Shown here: positions 1 through 8,979 of the stretch, in pieces
Numbering within the stretch: the first letter of the stretch is position 1
How the letters are laid out: every line of letters starts with the position of its first letter
Source of the DNA: Adhaeribacter radiodurans
GTDB taxonomy: Bacteria; Bacteroidota; Bacteroidia; Cytophagales; Hymenobacteraceae
Direction: 5' to 3'
Length of the DNA stretch: 64,000 nucleotides
Assembly (NCBI RefSeq): GCF_014075995.1
Contig: NZ_CP055153.1
Coordinates: 3,348,001-3,412,000 of the forward strand
Made by a program: the position numbers and the translations under genes
Notes under the pieces: generated by a model
Told to the model about the DNA's origin: nothing
Database searches by the model: none
What the model saw: the letters and a program-made list of their open reading frames with translations, nothing else

Positions 1-2
1 TG

Positions 3-131
3 TGGGAAGGCACCAAAGATGATATTATGAACACCAACATTAAAGAACTCAACGAATTTATTTTTGCCAGCAGCTTAATGCGCGCCGCCAAAAAAGTAGA
101 CGAAGAGTTAGGTGATATTCAGAATATTTAA
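3..131 (+). CDS. C-terminal fragment of an unidentified protein
   Basis: An open frame runs in from the left edge and ends at a TAA at 129-131, giving the last 42 residues of a protein. The fragment begins WEGTKDDIMN and ends ELGDIQNI; it is hydrophilic and probably helical, with no recognisable motif. The family cannot be told from this length. The codon use and amino acid composition look like a real gene rather than chance, and the next gene is on the opposite strand, so this is the end of a plus-strand gene or operon. Confidence 0.6.
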   Translation, partial: WEGTKDDIMNTNIKELNEFIFASSLMRAAKKVDEELGDIQNI

Positions 132-436
132 TAATAGTAGCAAACTCCTACCGTCCAGAGGCCAAACAACACGCTTTAAGAGTGAGGCGTACTCGCGCTA
201 TAAATGTAGTAGTTTGTAAAAGTCCTTCCTTGACAAAGTAAATAGGGTAAGATATTCTTAATTTTTCCTGAATAAGGCTTAGGCAAAAGCAGGCAGTGAA
301 GACATTGCCTATGGGCGATTAAATTCTGGTACCATCGTGTAGCCATCGTTTGTGTCTTCACAAACGATTATGCGTGTAGAACGCAAAAAATCATCCTTAG
401 CTAATTTTGTCCACTTCCTTAGTGTATTTGAATCGC
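132..436. other. Convergent intergenic region with hairpin
   Basis: No gene is supported here. A perfect hairpin lies at 345-368 (arms ATCGTTTGTG and CACAAACGAT, loop TCTT). It sits between two converging genes, where a terminator is expected, but no clear T-run follows on either strand. A 61-residue minus-strand frame at 176-361 has no protein-like composition and was left out. Confidence 0.4.
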
Positions 437-2026
437 CTACTTGTTAATAACAAAAGTGGTAATAGAACGGGGCGGCATTGAAACTGCTTTTCCTATTTTA
501 CCAGCGGGGTAAAGTTTTAAGTTATCTCCGGAAGCGGCTGTAGTTACATAGCGTTTATACGTAGCTCCTGAAGAATAACCTTTCAAATTTAATTGTAGAC
601 TCCGTGCTTCTGCTTCGTAGTTAATAGCAACTACTACCACTTTGCCGGACTTATCGGCAAAGGAAGATACCATCACTTTCTGGGCTGCTTCTAATGGGGA
701 TAAATTATCGTTACGGTTAATTTGTAAGCGGTTCATACCTGGCCGGATAAATAAACTATAATGCCCTAAGGCCCACAAATTTTTAGTTTGATAAAATTCC
801 CCATCCGTATAATTCGCATTGGGCTGTAAAGCAATTAAATAATAACGCGTGTCAAAATCGGGTTTACCTGGTTCAAAAGCATTCCAGAACTGCCAGGCTG
901 CCGCATTGGCTACCGTTAAATCCTGATGAATTAATTTAGCCAGAAACAACCCGCAATCCATTGTACTTCTACGGGCTTTTGTTCCTTCCCGGAAACCATC
1001 AGCCAGCATCGAATACTCCGACTGCCAAAACTGCACACCGTACTGCCGCACCGTATCAGCTAATTGCTGCCGGATAGTTACGGTTTCCTGATCGCCATTT
1101 TCGGTGAAGTAACTATGGCCAACTACTAATTTAGGCAAGTGCTTTAGGTTACTTAAATTGTTTGGACTCTTTTTTCCAAAAAATTGCTGTACCTGGCGTG
1201 AGGAATGTGTAGTATCGCCGTACAAAAAAGTAAGTTTAGCGGCTTCGGGTAAGATTATTTGGGTTGTTAGTTTTTTATTTTCCAAGGCCTTATCTAAACT
1301 TTTTACTACTTGCGCAATCTCGTCGTTTCGCCAAGGGCTTCCCTCCTGCTTGGCTTCGCCCATTTTTCCGGTCCAATCCCATTGCGGCTCATTTACCGGA
1401 CTAATGTAATCAAACCGTAAATTTTGCTTTTCGTAATGTTGCAGTACTTCCGTTAAAAAATTAGTATAAGCCTCGGTTTGATCGGGTTTTAAGTTGGTGC
1501 GGAAATCTTTTTCAGTTTTAAAGCCTAAACCGTTTTTTGTCATTTGTACCGGGGGCGTGTTGGAGAAAGCAATTAACTTGTCGACTCCATAGTTTTTCGC
1601 TTTTTTCACGAACCAGGTATAACCCGCTTGTTTGCTCCAATCATAGGTACCATCTGGCTTTAGAAAACTTTCAACCCGCCGGTTCACATCTTTAATACCG
1701 CTATTATCGCCTTGCTCGGCAGTTCCACCGCCAATATTAAACCGCCACGCCGACAAACCAATACCCTTCGGATTTCCTTGCGCATCTTGTTCCTGACTAA
1801 AAAGTAATTCGGCTATTTTTTCTTTTTTCTGGGTTGGCCAGAATTTTCCAATTCCTTCCGCATACCAGCAACCCGCCGCACCAAAATTATCTATCGTTTG
1901 CGCTTGTTTTTTGGTGTCGATGGTGATGATTAAAGGCATGGAGGTTTGTTCCTGAGCGTGGCACTCTCCTGAGATTATACCAATTAAGAAAGTTATGAAG
2001 GCGAATTTTGGCTTAAAGAAATCCAT
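437..2026 (-). CDS. Secreted glycoside hydrolase family 30 (GH30) enzyme
   Basis: Probable endo-acting glycosidase of the GH30 (XynC/COG5520, endo-beta-1,6-galactanase-like) group, exported from the cytoplasm. The frame extends 20 codons further upstream, but I place the start at the internal ATG (2026) because it is followed directly by a typical signal peptide (MDFFKPKFAF... ending near HAQ, about residue 25). With this start the protein has 529 residues. The clan-A (beta/alpha)8 barrel shows NFGAAGCWYAEG near residue 47, the acid/base glutamate in SPVNEPQWDW (Glu213) and the nucleophile in WQSEYSM (Glu337). A C-terminal beta domain follows. Substrate specificity (galactan, xylan or glucan) cannot be assigned by eye. 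It lies downstream of a sugar-oxidising gene set on the same strand, but 317 bp and a small membrane gene intervene. Confidence 0.88.
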   Translation of the reverse strand: MDFFKPKFAFITFLIGIISGECHAQEQTSMPLIITIDTKKQAQTIDNFGAAGCWYAEGIGKFWPTQKKEKIAELLFSQEQDAQGNPKGIGLSAWRFNIGGGTAEQGDNSGIKDVNRRVESFLKPDGTYDWSKQAGYTWFVKKAKNYGVDKLIAFSNTPPVQMTKNGLGFKTEKDFRTNLKPDQTEAYTNFLTEVLQHYEKQNLRFDYISPVNEPQWDWTGKMGEAKQEGSPWRNDEIAQVVKSLDKALENKKLTTQIILPEAAKLTFLYGDTTHSSRQVQQFFGKKSPNNLSNLKHLPKLVVGHSYFTENGDQETVTIRQQLADTVRQYGVQFWQSEYSMLADGFREGTKARRSTMDCGLFLAKLIHQDLTVANAAAWQFWNAFEPGKPDFDTRYYLIALQPNANYTDGEFYQTKNLWALGHYSLFIRPGMNRLQINRNDNLSPLEAAQKVMVSSFADKSGKVVVVAINYEAEARSLQLNLKGYSSGATYKRYVTTAASGDNLKLYPAGKIGKAVSMPPRSITTFVINK

Positions 2027-2110
2027 TGGTATGAAAATCAGGTTATAGATTTTTAATAATTTATATCTAAAGGGATACAGCAGCAATTCAATTTGAATAG
2101 CACTTTATCT

Positions 2111-2473
2111 CTAATATTTTTTTAAAACCAGTCGTTCAAACCAACTAGAGTTAATATATGTTAAAGTAAAATTAATTTCTTCTATCAGTCTTTCGTTTTT
2201 ACCCCAAGAATTTTTAGCATCAATCAGTATCCTCTGAGGGTTAGGGTAATATTTAGAATAAAATCTTAGTTCGTAGATAATTGCTACTTGCCTATATAGC
2301 ATTGGAGTAACATTATTTGATCCTCCACCAACTAGCTCATCAATTAATTTATGATAGTATTCAAATTTTTTATCCTGACGAGCATCATTGTAACTTTTTA
2401 AAGTATTAATTAAAGGTATAATAATGACGATAAAAGAACTTAAAGAAGTTAGGATTATAACTAGTTCTTTCAA
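2111..2473 (-). CDS. Small single-pass membrane protein, unknown function
   Basis: A 120-residue protein with an N-terminal hydrophobic segment (about residues 4-24, ILTSLSSFIVIIIPLI) followed by a charged, tyrosine-rich cytoplasmic or periplasmic part. I recognise no family. The only available start is TTG at 2473, without a clear ribosome binding site, so expression is not assured; the composition (a clean membrane segment followed by amphipathic helices) favours a real gene. It lies 84 bp upstream of the GH30 start on the same strand, but nothing links the two functionally. Confidence 0.5.
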   Translation of the reverse strand: MKELVIILTSLSSFIVIIIPLINTLKSYNDARQDKKFEYYHKLIDELVGGGSNNVTPMLYRQVAIIYELRFYSKYYPNPQRILIDAKNSWGKNERLIEEINFTLTYINSSWFERLVLKKY

Positions 2474-2733
2474 AGTAGGGTAACACTTGTAAAAGCACTC
2501 AAACTTATTAATTATAATTTAATAATGAATAAACCATTCTTAATCTAGACAAATACAACTTAAACCCAGAACGCTTTACCCTAGCATCTGTTTAGAGTTT
2601 CGAAATTTACTAAATAAAAGCGCTTGATAGGTGTTTGCACTGAAAAGTATTGGACGAAGAACATAATAGGTGGTGAGGACACCCCCATGGTTTATACTTT
2701 TTAATTTTATTCTTAATTAGTCACATCTTTTTA
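2474..2733. other. AT-rich intergenic region
   Basis: No gene is seen. The stretch contains the presumed promoter region of the small membrane protein and the downstream flank of the GMC oxidoreductase terminator. No repeat or operator stands out. Confidence 0.35.
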
Positions 2734-2763
2734 AACAAAAAAGCCAATCATAAGATTGGCTTT
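2734..2763 (-). terminator. Rho-independent terminator of the GMC operon
   Basis: A hairpin with 10-bp arms (AAAGCCAATC at 2740-2749 and GATTGGCTTT at 2754-2763) and a 4-nt loop is followed, reading the minus strand, by TTTTGTTT. It lies 28 bp after the GMC oxidoreductase stop codon. Confidence 0.8.
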
Positions 2764-2790
2764 CTATAAAAACTTAAGTTCTTCCGGTTC

Positions 2791-4509
2791 TTACAAGTTC
2801 TTTTTCTTTAACTCATCCACCGCATGGTTAGCCGCTCTAGCGGTAATGGCCATAAAGGTAAGCGACGGGTTTTGCGTGGAATTAGAAGTCATGCAGGCGC
2901 CATCCGTAACGAATACGTTTTGGCATGAGTGCAACTGGTTCCATTTATTAAGCAACGACGTTTTTGGGTCTTTGCCCATGCGTACGCCGCCCATTTCGTG
3001 GATATCCAAGCCGGGAGCCTTATCGGGACGATCGTTTGTTTTAATGTTTTTAAATCCGGCTATAGTCAGCATTTCCGTCATTTGCTGATGGAAATCCGCG
3101 ATCATTTTTTCGTCGTTATCGTCGTAAGCTACCGAAACTTTCAGTTGCGGAATTCCCCAGGCATCTTTTAAATCTGAATCCAGACTTACTAAATTCGTTT
3201 CTTTCGGAATAGTTTCGCCCATCATGTGGGAGTTGACGAACCAATTGCCGTATTTTTTCTGCGTTAGGTTCGCTTTTAAGGATTCTCCAAAACCAGATTT
3301 ATCGGTATCCATCATGCGGCTGGAACCAAAACCGGCGGCATACCCCCGTAAGAAATCCGTTTCCTGTTTAAATACATTTCGGAAACGGGGAATGTAACTG
3401 CTGTTAGGCCGGTTACCTTCGGTGGTAGTGTCTAAAAAGCCTTCGTACTCCGCTGATATAGTAGTCCGGAAATTATGGAAAGCAATGTATTTCCCCAGCA
3501 AACCATTATCGTTGCCCAAACCATTCGGGAACCGGTTAGAAGTGGAATTTAGTAAAACCAGGTTGGTATTTAAGGTAGAGGCGTTCACGAAAATAATCTT
3601 GGCGTAGTACTCCGTCATTTCTTTCGTGTGCGCATCGATTACACGTACCCCCGTCGCTTTATTTTTCTTCTCGTCGAAAATAATCGAATGCACCACTGAA
3701 TCGGGCCGCAATGTCATTTTACCCGTTTTTTGCGCCCAGGGCAAGGTAGATGAATTACTGCTAAAATACCCACCGTACGGACAACCCCGCTGGCATAATG
3801 CGCGGTTCTGACACTGACCGCGCCCTTGTTGTATGTGGATAGGCTGAGGTTGGGTCAAATGCGCGCAACGGCCAATAATTACCGGACGTTTATTATTATA
3901 ATGCTTCGCCATTTGCTGGGTAAAATGCTTTTCCACGCACGATTGCTCATGCGGCGGCAAAAACTCACCGTCGGGTAATTGCGCTAAACCATCTTTATTT
4001 CCGGAAATACCGGCAAATTTCTCTACGTAGCTGTACCAGGGCGCAATATCGGCGTAATTAATAGGCCATTCCACGGCAAACCCATCCCGGGCCGGACCAT
4101 CAAAATCGTACTGCGACCAACGTTGCGTACCGCGGGCCCACATCAGTGATTTACCACCTACCTGGTAACCCCGGATCCAATCGAATGGCTTTTCCTGTAC
4201 GTAGGGATGTTCGTTGTCTTTTATAAAAAAATGAGCGGCATCTTCGTTAAAAGCATAGCACCGGCTGGCAATAGGATTGGCATCGCGTAACTCCTTTGGA
4301 ATTTGCCCCAGGTGCGGAAACTCCCAAGGGTTTTTGAAGGTAGTAGGATAATCTTTAATGTGTTTTACGTCGCGGCCGCGCTCTAAAACCAAGGTGCGCA
4401 AACCACGACCGGTTAATTCTTTCGCCGACCAGCCGCCGCTAATGCCGGAGCCAATTACAATTGCATCAAAAGTGCGGTCTTTAATGGAATCTATGTTGAA
4501 GAATGCCAT
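2791..4509 (-). CDS. GMC family oxidoreductase (FAD-dependent sugar/alcohol dehydrogenase)
   Basis: A 572-residue flavoprotein of the glucose-methanol-choline family. The FAD-binding Rossmann motif is VIGSGISGG (about residues 18-26). The C-terminal substrate domain carries the active-site His in HEMGGVRMG (His504) and the paired Asn in STQNPSLTF (Asn547). The central CQRGCPYGG cysteine cluster is typical of the gluconate/sorbitol-dehydrogenase-like branch that works with a small periplasmic subunit 3, whose gene is 53 bp upstream (4563-5081). The large subunit has no signal peptide, which fits co-export with the twin-arginine (TAT)-bearing partner. The likely reaction is oxidation of a sugar or glycoside hydroxyl group, with electrons going to the respiratory chain. 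The substrate is unknown; 3-keto-glycoside formation is one possibility known for related pairs. Confidence 0.9.
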   Translation of the reverse strand: MAFFNIDSIKDRTFDAIVIGSGISGGWSAKELTGRGLRTLVLERGRDVKHIKDYPTTFKNPWEFPHLGQIPKELRDANPIASRCYAFNEDAAHFFIKDNEHPYVQEKPFDWIRGYQVGGKSLMWARGTQRWSQYDFDGPARDGFAVEWPINYADIAPWYSYVEKFAGISGNKDGLAQLPDGEFLPPHEQSCVEKHFTQQMAKHYNNKRPVIIGRCAHLTQPQPIHIQQGRGQCQNRALCQRGCPYGGYFSSNSSTLPWAQKTGKMTLRPDSVVHSIIFDEKKNKATGVRVIDAHTKEMTEYYAKIIFVNASTLNTNLVLLNSTSNRFPNGLGNDNGLLGKYIAFHNFRTTISAEYEGFLDTTTEGNRPNSSYIPRFRNVFKQETDFLRGYAAGFGSSRMMDTDKSGFGESLKANLTQKKYGNWFVNSHMMGETIPKETNLVSLDSDLKDAWGIPQLKVSVAYDDNDEKMIADFHQQMTEMLTIAGFKNIKTNDRPDKAPGLDIHEMGGVRMGKDPKTSLLNKWNQLHSCQNVFVTDGACMTSNSTQNPSLTFMAITARAANHAVDELKKKNL

Positions 4510-4562
4510 GAAGAGATTAAAAGAAATTCAAAAATTAATTTAAAAGAAAAATCACCCCACTA

Positions 4563-5081
4563 TCAGGCTTTTATGGGTACACAGCCGTGGTAAAAACCGG
4601 GAGCAATGTTATAATTATAAATATTTGTTAACACGTATTCCGAATTCATGTAGCCTCTAATGGTCAGATTTTTTACCATGTCCACAAATTGTTTTCCCAC
4701 CGGATCATTGGAGGTTTGCAGGTGAGTAAGGATCTCTATTCTCTGCGCGGCATCGCAAGCCATAAAAGGCTTTTTATAAGCAATATTAGCTAATTCATCG
4801 GTTTTAAGCAGGCCTTGCTCTAAGTTGGTTTGGGCTGCTTCGCCAGAGCAATCCTGAATCATCCGCATTACAAACTGGTGTACCTTCAGCGATTTTGCGC
4901 CGGGCGTTTGTGTTTCCGGAATAATAGTTTCGGTAATTTCGGCCAGTAAGTTTTCATCTGGTACAGTTAAGCTGTTTACCTGACCAATTGATTCGGGAGT
5001 CCAGCCCGATACCCAAGCCGGTAGACTTACCATACCGGCAAAGGCTAAACTTAAATTTTTAATTGCGGAACGACGTTTCAT
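4563..5081 (-). CDS. Gluconate 2-dehydrogenase subunit 3 family protein
   Basis: A 172-residue partner of the GMC oxidoreductase encoded just downstream. It starts with a twin-arginine-like signal (MKRRSAIKNLSLAFAG) with a cleavage region near VSGW, then the subunit-3 fold with the characteristic early segment LLAEITETIIPETQTPGAK and a C-terminal SEYVLTNIYNYNIAPGFYHG. In this family the small subunit carries the exported signal and helps fold or translocate the flavoprotein. The 53-bp spacing and shared strand make an operon very likely; the 250-bp AT-rich gap upstream should hold the promoter. Confidence 0.88.
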   Translation of the reverse strand: MKRRSAIKNLSLAFAGMVSLPAWVSGWTPESIGQVNSLTVPDENLLAEITETIIPETQTPGAKSLKVHQFVMRMIQDCSGEAAQTNLEQGLLKTDELANIAYKKPFMACDAAQRIEILTHLQTSNDPVGKQFVDMVKNLTIRGYMNSEYVLTNIYNYNIAPGFYHGCVPIKA

Positions 5082-5332
5082 ATAATGCTAAAAGAAAACC
5101 AGGCAAAATCAGACCTAAATCCTACCTTACCTATAAAGCAAGATGCTGGATTTTAATTCCTTAAATTAATAAATAAAATTTAAATTATATTGGATGTAGA
5201 TAAATTTTACCAGACTACTTTCTTTTTTCAAGCTCTATTCATGATTATTTTGTAACAGAACATAGATATTTCACTTTATTCAGCAAGTGAATTTGAGTTA
5301 GCTGGTAAAGTATTTTTTAAATAACTTTTTAC

Positions 5333-6418
5333 TTAAATTAATGAAACTACCTGGCCCGTTCGCACAGATTCGTCGCAGGCAAAGGCAATTCGCAGGCTGT
5401 TCACCGCATCGGCCACATGGTCGGTTAAGTCAAGGTTTTCATGAATGGCTTTTAGGAAATAAAGCTGCTCACGGTTACATAATTCCTGATGGTCGGGTTC
5501 GTCTTCCATGCTAATCCAGGCATCTTCCAGCTTTAATTCTTCTTTTTCATTTAAATCTGCCCGGTGGTACCGCAGCCACTCGGTTTTCGTATGCGCCTCT
5601 ACCGAGTCGGATTTACCTGCTGCGCCCGCATCTTTTGCCACAATTGAAACTGCTCCCTTCGGACCAATAACGTCTTTCACGAAAAAAGCAGTTTCGCTAA
5701 TCATAGGACCCCAACCAGCTTCGTACCAGCCTACTGATCCATCTTCAAAACGAATTTGCAACTGACCGTAATTGTAATTACCAACCGGAATATCGTTGGT
5801 CAAGCGGGCTCCAATGGCACTTACCTGCACCGGACGAGAACGCGTCATTTGGCACATTACATCAATGTAATGCACGCCACAATCTACAATTGGGCTTAAA
5901 CTTTTCATTAAATTCTTGTGAACGGCCCAGGCGGCACCGTGACTTTGCTGATTTAAATTCATGCGCATTACCAAAGGTTTACCCAGTTCCCGGGTAAGTT
6001 CTACAAATTGAATCCAGGAAGGATGATGGCGCAAAATATAACCAACTACTAATTTTTTGTTTGCTTTTTGGGCGGCCGCAGCTACTCTTTCTGCGCCAGC
6101 TACTGAATCGGCAATGGGCTTCTCCAGAAAAACATGACAATTACTTTCCAGAGCTTTAATGGCAAAACTTTCGTGCGTATCCGGGTAAGTAGAGATGCAC
6201 ACCGCATCGGGCTGGGTTTGCTGCAAGGCCTCGTCCAAGTCGGAGAATAAAGGATAATCGCCCCCCAGTTTTTGATTTAAGACTTCTTTACTTTTGCCGG
6301 TTGAAACAATACCGCAGATTTGAAATCCGGGCAAAGTATGGTACGCAAAGGCGTGAGAGGTTCCCATATTCCCGCAACCCACTACCAACACCCGTAAAAG
6401 CTTTGTATTTTCTGACAT
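5333..6418 (-). CDS. Gfo/Idh/MocA family NAD(P)-dependent oxidoreductase
   Basis: A 361-residue dehydrogenase. The N-terminal Rossmann fold has VVGCGNMGTSH (about residues 12-22), followed by the conserved EKPIA motif (Glu99-Lys100-Pro101) and a C-terminal alpha/beta domain with PIVDCGVHYIDVM supplying the usual Asp/His pair. Members oxidise or reduce sugars, inositols and keto-sugars in the cytoplasm. It is on the same strand as the GMC/subunit-3 pair, 251 bp upstream, so the three genes may form one sugar-oxidation pathway, although a separate promoter is likely. The substrate cannot be inferred. Confidence 0.9.
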   Translation of the reverse strand: MSENTKLLRVLVVGCGNMGTSHAFAYHTLPGFQICGIVSTGKSKEVLNQKLGGDYPLFSDLDEALQQTQPDAVCISTYPDTHESFAIKALESNCHVFLEKPIADSVAGAERVAAAAQKANKKLVVGYILRHHPSWIQFVELTRELGKPLVMRMNLNQQSHGAAWAVHKNLMKSLSPIVDCGVHYIDVMCQMTRSRPVQVSAIGARLTNDIPVGNYNYGQLQIRFEDGSVGWYEAGWGPMISETAFFVKDVIGPKGAVSIVAKDAGAAGKSDSVEAHTKTEWLRYHRADLNEKEELKLEDAWISMEDEPDHQELCNREQLYFLKAIHENLDLTDHVADAVNSLRIAFACDESVRTGQVVSLI

Positions 6419-6610
6419 ATTTAAATTAATTAGACCTCAAAAATTAGAGATATCTGAAACAAAGCACAAATTATTCAGGAAAGTTTTCTTAAGACATTGA
6501 AGTACAAGTCTTAAATCTACACAAATCTTAATCTTGTTATTAGAGCCAGGATATGCTTTATATCTTCTTGAAGAAGTAAAAAAATATCAGAATTTACATC
6601 TCTAAAACAA

Positions 6611-6639
6611 AAATACCGGGCGACAATCACCCGGTATTT
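6611..6639 (-). terminator. Terminator of the GlxA-type regulator gene
   Basis: The hairpin has 10-bp arms (AAATACCGGG at 6611-6620 and CCCGGTATTT at 6630-6639) and a 9-nt loop, followed on the minus strand by TTGTTTTAGA. It lies 41 bp downstream of the regulator's stop codon. Confidence 0.75.
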
Positions 6640-6679
6640 GCTAATAAGAAAATTATAGCATGAATATTTACTAAATTTA

Positions 6680-7663
6680 TTAAGCTTCTGCCAATATAGC
6701 CCGGTTGTATTTGCTGCGGTACTGGATGGGCGATAAACCGGTAATTTTTTTGAAAGTATCGCGGAAGGCTTTTGGGTCGGAGTAGCCAACGTTGTACATG
6801 ACCTCGTTCACGTTTTCGCGACTGGTTTCCAGGTTCATTTTGGCGGCTTCTATTTTTACCCGCTGAATGTATTCTACTACAGTATTGGCCGTAGCTTTCT
6901 TAAAACGGCGTTCCAGGTTACGGCGGCTCAGAGCTAAAGTATCCGCTAATTGGTCAACGGTAATTCTTTCGGTCAAACTGTTTTCAATAATTTCCTGAGC
7001 CTTTCTAATAATATCGTCTTCGTGATCTTTCTGGCCAGCAAAAATAACAAACGGCGACTGGCTCCGGCGCTCAATATCAATCTGAAAGGCTTTCGACATA
7101 AAAACTGCTATATCGCGGCCTACGTATTTTTCAATCAGGTACAAAATTAAGTTCAGGTAAGAGAAAGCGCCGCCACTCGAATAAATGCCTTGTTCATCGG
7201 TTATAATTTTATCTTCTACCAGGTTTACTTCCGGAAACATGCGCCGAAAATCTTTAGCCGCCATCCAATGAGTAGCGCATTTTTTACCGGTTACCAGACC
7301 CGTAGCAGCCAACATAAACGCGCCCACGCACAAACTTCCCACTTCGGCCCCCGCCTGGTATTGCTGCACAATCCAGGGAATAAATTCCTGATTGTTTTCT
7401 AAAGTTTTTACCATATCGCCATCCAAAGCCGGAATTATTATTAAATCGGTTTTAACAATATCCTGGGCTACCATATCGGTGTAAACCGTGTAAATACCTC
7501 CCGCTGCCGGAACTTCTTTAGTTAAGCCTATTAACTGCACTTTAAATAAGGCCGGCCTACCCATGCTTTTTAAGAGTTTGTTTACTTCGGTAAATACCTG
7601 CCGCGGCCCTTCAATGCTGCCTAAAATAGCTCCTTTCGGAACCAGGATCGAAATGTGTTTCAT
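6680..7663 (-). CDS. GlxA family transcriptional regulator (DJ-1/PfpI + AraC HTH)
   Basis: A 327-residue regulator. Residues 1 to about 190 form a DJ-1/PfpI-like domain with the nucleophile-elbow cysteine in GSLCVGAFMLA (Cys112). Residues from about 225 to 320 form an AraC-type double helix-turn-helix (TVDQLADTLALSRRNLERRFKKA and the closing VGYSDPKAFRDTFKKITGLSP). Such proteins usually act as cytoplasmic activators that sense small metabolites; the ligand is not predictable. It is divergent from the SRPBCC gene at 7905 across a 241-bp gap, so control of the plus-strand cluster is plausible but unproven. A nearby hairpin terminates the gene. Confidence 0.9.
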   Translation of the reverse strand: MKHISILVPKGAILGSIEGPRQVFTEVNKLLKSMGRPALFKVQLIGLTKEVPAAGGIYTVYTDMVAQDIVKTDLIIIPALDGDMVKTLENNQEFIPWIVQQYQAGAEVGSLCVGAFMLAATGLVTGKKCATHWMAAKDFRRMFPEVNLVEDKIITDEQGIYSSGGAFSYLNLILYLIEKYVGRDIAVFMSKAFQIDIERRSQSPFVIFAGQKDHEDDIIRKAQEIIENSLTERITVDQLADTLALSRRNLERRFKKATANTVVEYIQRVKIEAAKMNLETSRENVNEVMYNVGYSDPKAFRDTFKKITGLSPIQYRSKYNRAILAEA

Positions 7664-7839
7664 GGGCTTAAATAAGTTTGAATTGGTAGCTAGAATCAGT
7701 TATATTGGTCCAAGATAATTAGAATTAATTGTTGCCGCAATCTACCCCCTAGTTTGTCGGAAATAGCCCCCTTAGGTTACCTAAATTACTAATAAATTTG
7801 TCTGAATCCAAAACAATTAGCAAAAAGTAATTTTTGAAA

Positions 7840-7847
7840 TAACTTTG
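7840..7847 (+). promoter_or_regulatory. Candidate Bacteroidota -7 promoter element
   Basis: TAACTTTG matches the TAnnTTTG -7 consensus and lies 57 bp upstream of the SRPBCC start. A second match, TAAATTTG, lies at 7793-7800. Neither has a clean TTTG -33 element at the right spacing, so this is a weak call. Confidence 0.35.
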
Positions 7848-7904
7848 GAATAACAGGAGAGCATATACCCTAAATTAAAATTATTAACTATAAACAACTG
7901 TATT

Positions 7905-8348
7905 ATGGAAGCTCTGATAATTAAAAAATCAATTGAGATTGATGCTCCTAAAGATAAAATCTGGGAAATATTGCTCCAAGACCAGTATAACCGCATATGG
8001 TTTGCTGAATTCAGTCCGGGGGCATTTGCGGAAACAAATTGGCAGGAAGGCAGCAAAGTCACCTTTAAAGACGAGAGTGGCAGCGGTATCATCGGCACCA
8101 TCGTTGCCAACCAAATTGGCAAATTACTTTCCATTGAGTATCACGGTATAGTAAAAGCTAACATCGAAGATTATGAAAGCGAGGAAGCGCAAGAAGTAAA
8201 AGGTGGCCGGGAAATTTACCGCTTAGTTGAAAAGAACAATGCTACCCAACTGGAAATTGAGGTAGACATGGGCGAGGAAATGTACGAAATGATGGCTACC
8301 GCTTGGGACAAAGCCTTGCACAAAATAAAAGAACTAGCCGAAGCTTAG
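7905..8348 (+). CDS. SRPBCC domain-containing protein (AHSA1-like)
   Basis: A 147-residue START/Bet v1-like protein of the AHSA1 group. The opening IKKSIEIDAPKDKIWEIL is the standard first beta strand and helix of this fold, and the closing helix AWDKALHKIKELAEA caps the ligand cavity. Function within the family is mostly unknown (small hydrophobic ligand binding or stress response). It opens a plus-strand cluster of small proteins and is separated from the next gene by 133 bp containing a GC-rich hairpin. Confidence 0.85.
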   Translation: MEALIIKKSIEIDAPKDKIWEILLQDQYNRIWFAEFSPGAFAETNWQEGSKVTFKDESGSGIIGTIVANQIGKLLSIEYHGIVKANIEDYESEEAQEVKGGREIYRLVEKNNATQLEIEVDMGEEMYEMMATAWDKALHKIKELAEA

Positions 8349-8365
8349 CAATTACCAACTAAAAG

Positions 8366-8388
8366 CCGGGTGCGCTTTCCATACCCGG
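8366..8388 (+). terminator. Possible weak terminator or attenuator hairpin
   Basis: Arms CCGGGT (8366-8371) and ACCCGG (8383-8388) enclose an 11-nt loop, followed by ACTTCTTTAATTT. The T-tract is interrupted, so it may act as a partial terminator between the SRPBCC and DoxX genes. Confidence 0.4.
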
Positions 8389-8481
8389 TACTTCTTTAAT
8401 TTAAATGCTTTTTTCCTCGCAATCAAAAATACGCAACCAAAACCATCATTAGTTTTTATTCCTACAACAAATACGTAAGCC

Positions 8482-8907
8482 ATGAAACCGAAAACAGTCA
8501 AAATTCTTTACTGGACCGTAACTGGCCTTTTCTCTCTTTTTCTTCTGATGGCTGGCATTACGGAAGCCATGCAACACGAATCGGGCCGCCAGATTATGCA
8601 ACATTTAGGTTATCCGGTGCACGTAATGCTTGTAATTGGAATAGGTAAAATTTTAGCCGCTTTAGCCTTAATACAAACCAGATACCGGGTAATTAAAGAA
8701 TGGGCCTACGCCGGGGTAACCTTTAACCTGATTGGAGCATTTGCCGCCCGGGCCAACGCCGGAGACAGTACAGGATTAATTCTTTCTCCGCTTATTTTTT
8801 TATCGGTTATGTTCTTGTCTTATTTCTTATGGAAAAAAGTAGCAAAAGCTACGGCAGCTCCCCTACACCCTGAACCGCAAGAAGTGAAATTCTTAAAGAT
8901 TGCTTAA
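8482..8907 (+). CDS. DoxX family membrane protein
   Basis: A 141-residue integral membrane protein with four predicted helices (about residues 8-30, 44-64, 73-90 and 98-117). The pattern ILYWTVTGLFSLFLLMAG, then HLGYP and KILAALALI, then EWAYAGVTFNLIGA is the DoxX-like signature. A second copy lies at 11927-12334 (shared GYP, KEWAYAG and LIGA motifs), so this cluster holds two paralogues. The biochemical role in Bacteroidota is unknown; relatives are linked to thiol redox balance. Confidence 0.87.
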   Translation: MKPKTVKILYWTVTGLFSLFLLMAGITEAMQHESGRQIMQHLGYPVHVMLVIGIGKILAALALIQTRYRVIKEWAYAGVTFNLIGAFAARANAGDSTGLILSPLIFLSVMFLSYFLWKKVAKATAAPLHPEPQEVKFLKIA

Positions 8908-8979
8908 TCTTTATTTCATTTACAATCATTTATCTGCTAATTATCTGATAAAATTCTAAAACTGATAACCACAAATAAC

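Noticed and set aside
176-361. 61-residue minus-strand ORF
   Set aside because: Composition is not protein-like, it overlaps the perfect hairpin region, and no homology pattern is visible.
345-368. Terminator for the GH30 gene
   Set aside because: The hairpin is perfect but lacks a T-run on either strand and is about 70 bp from the stop; recorded only as a hairpin.
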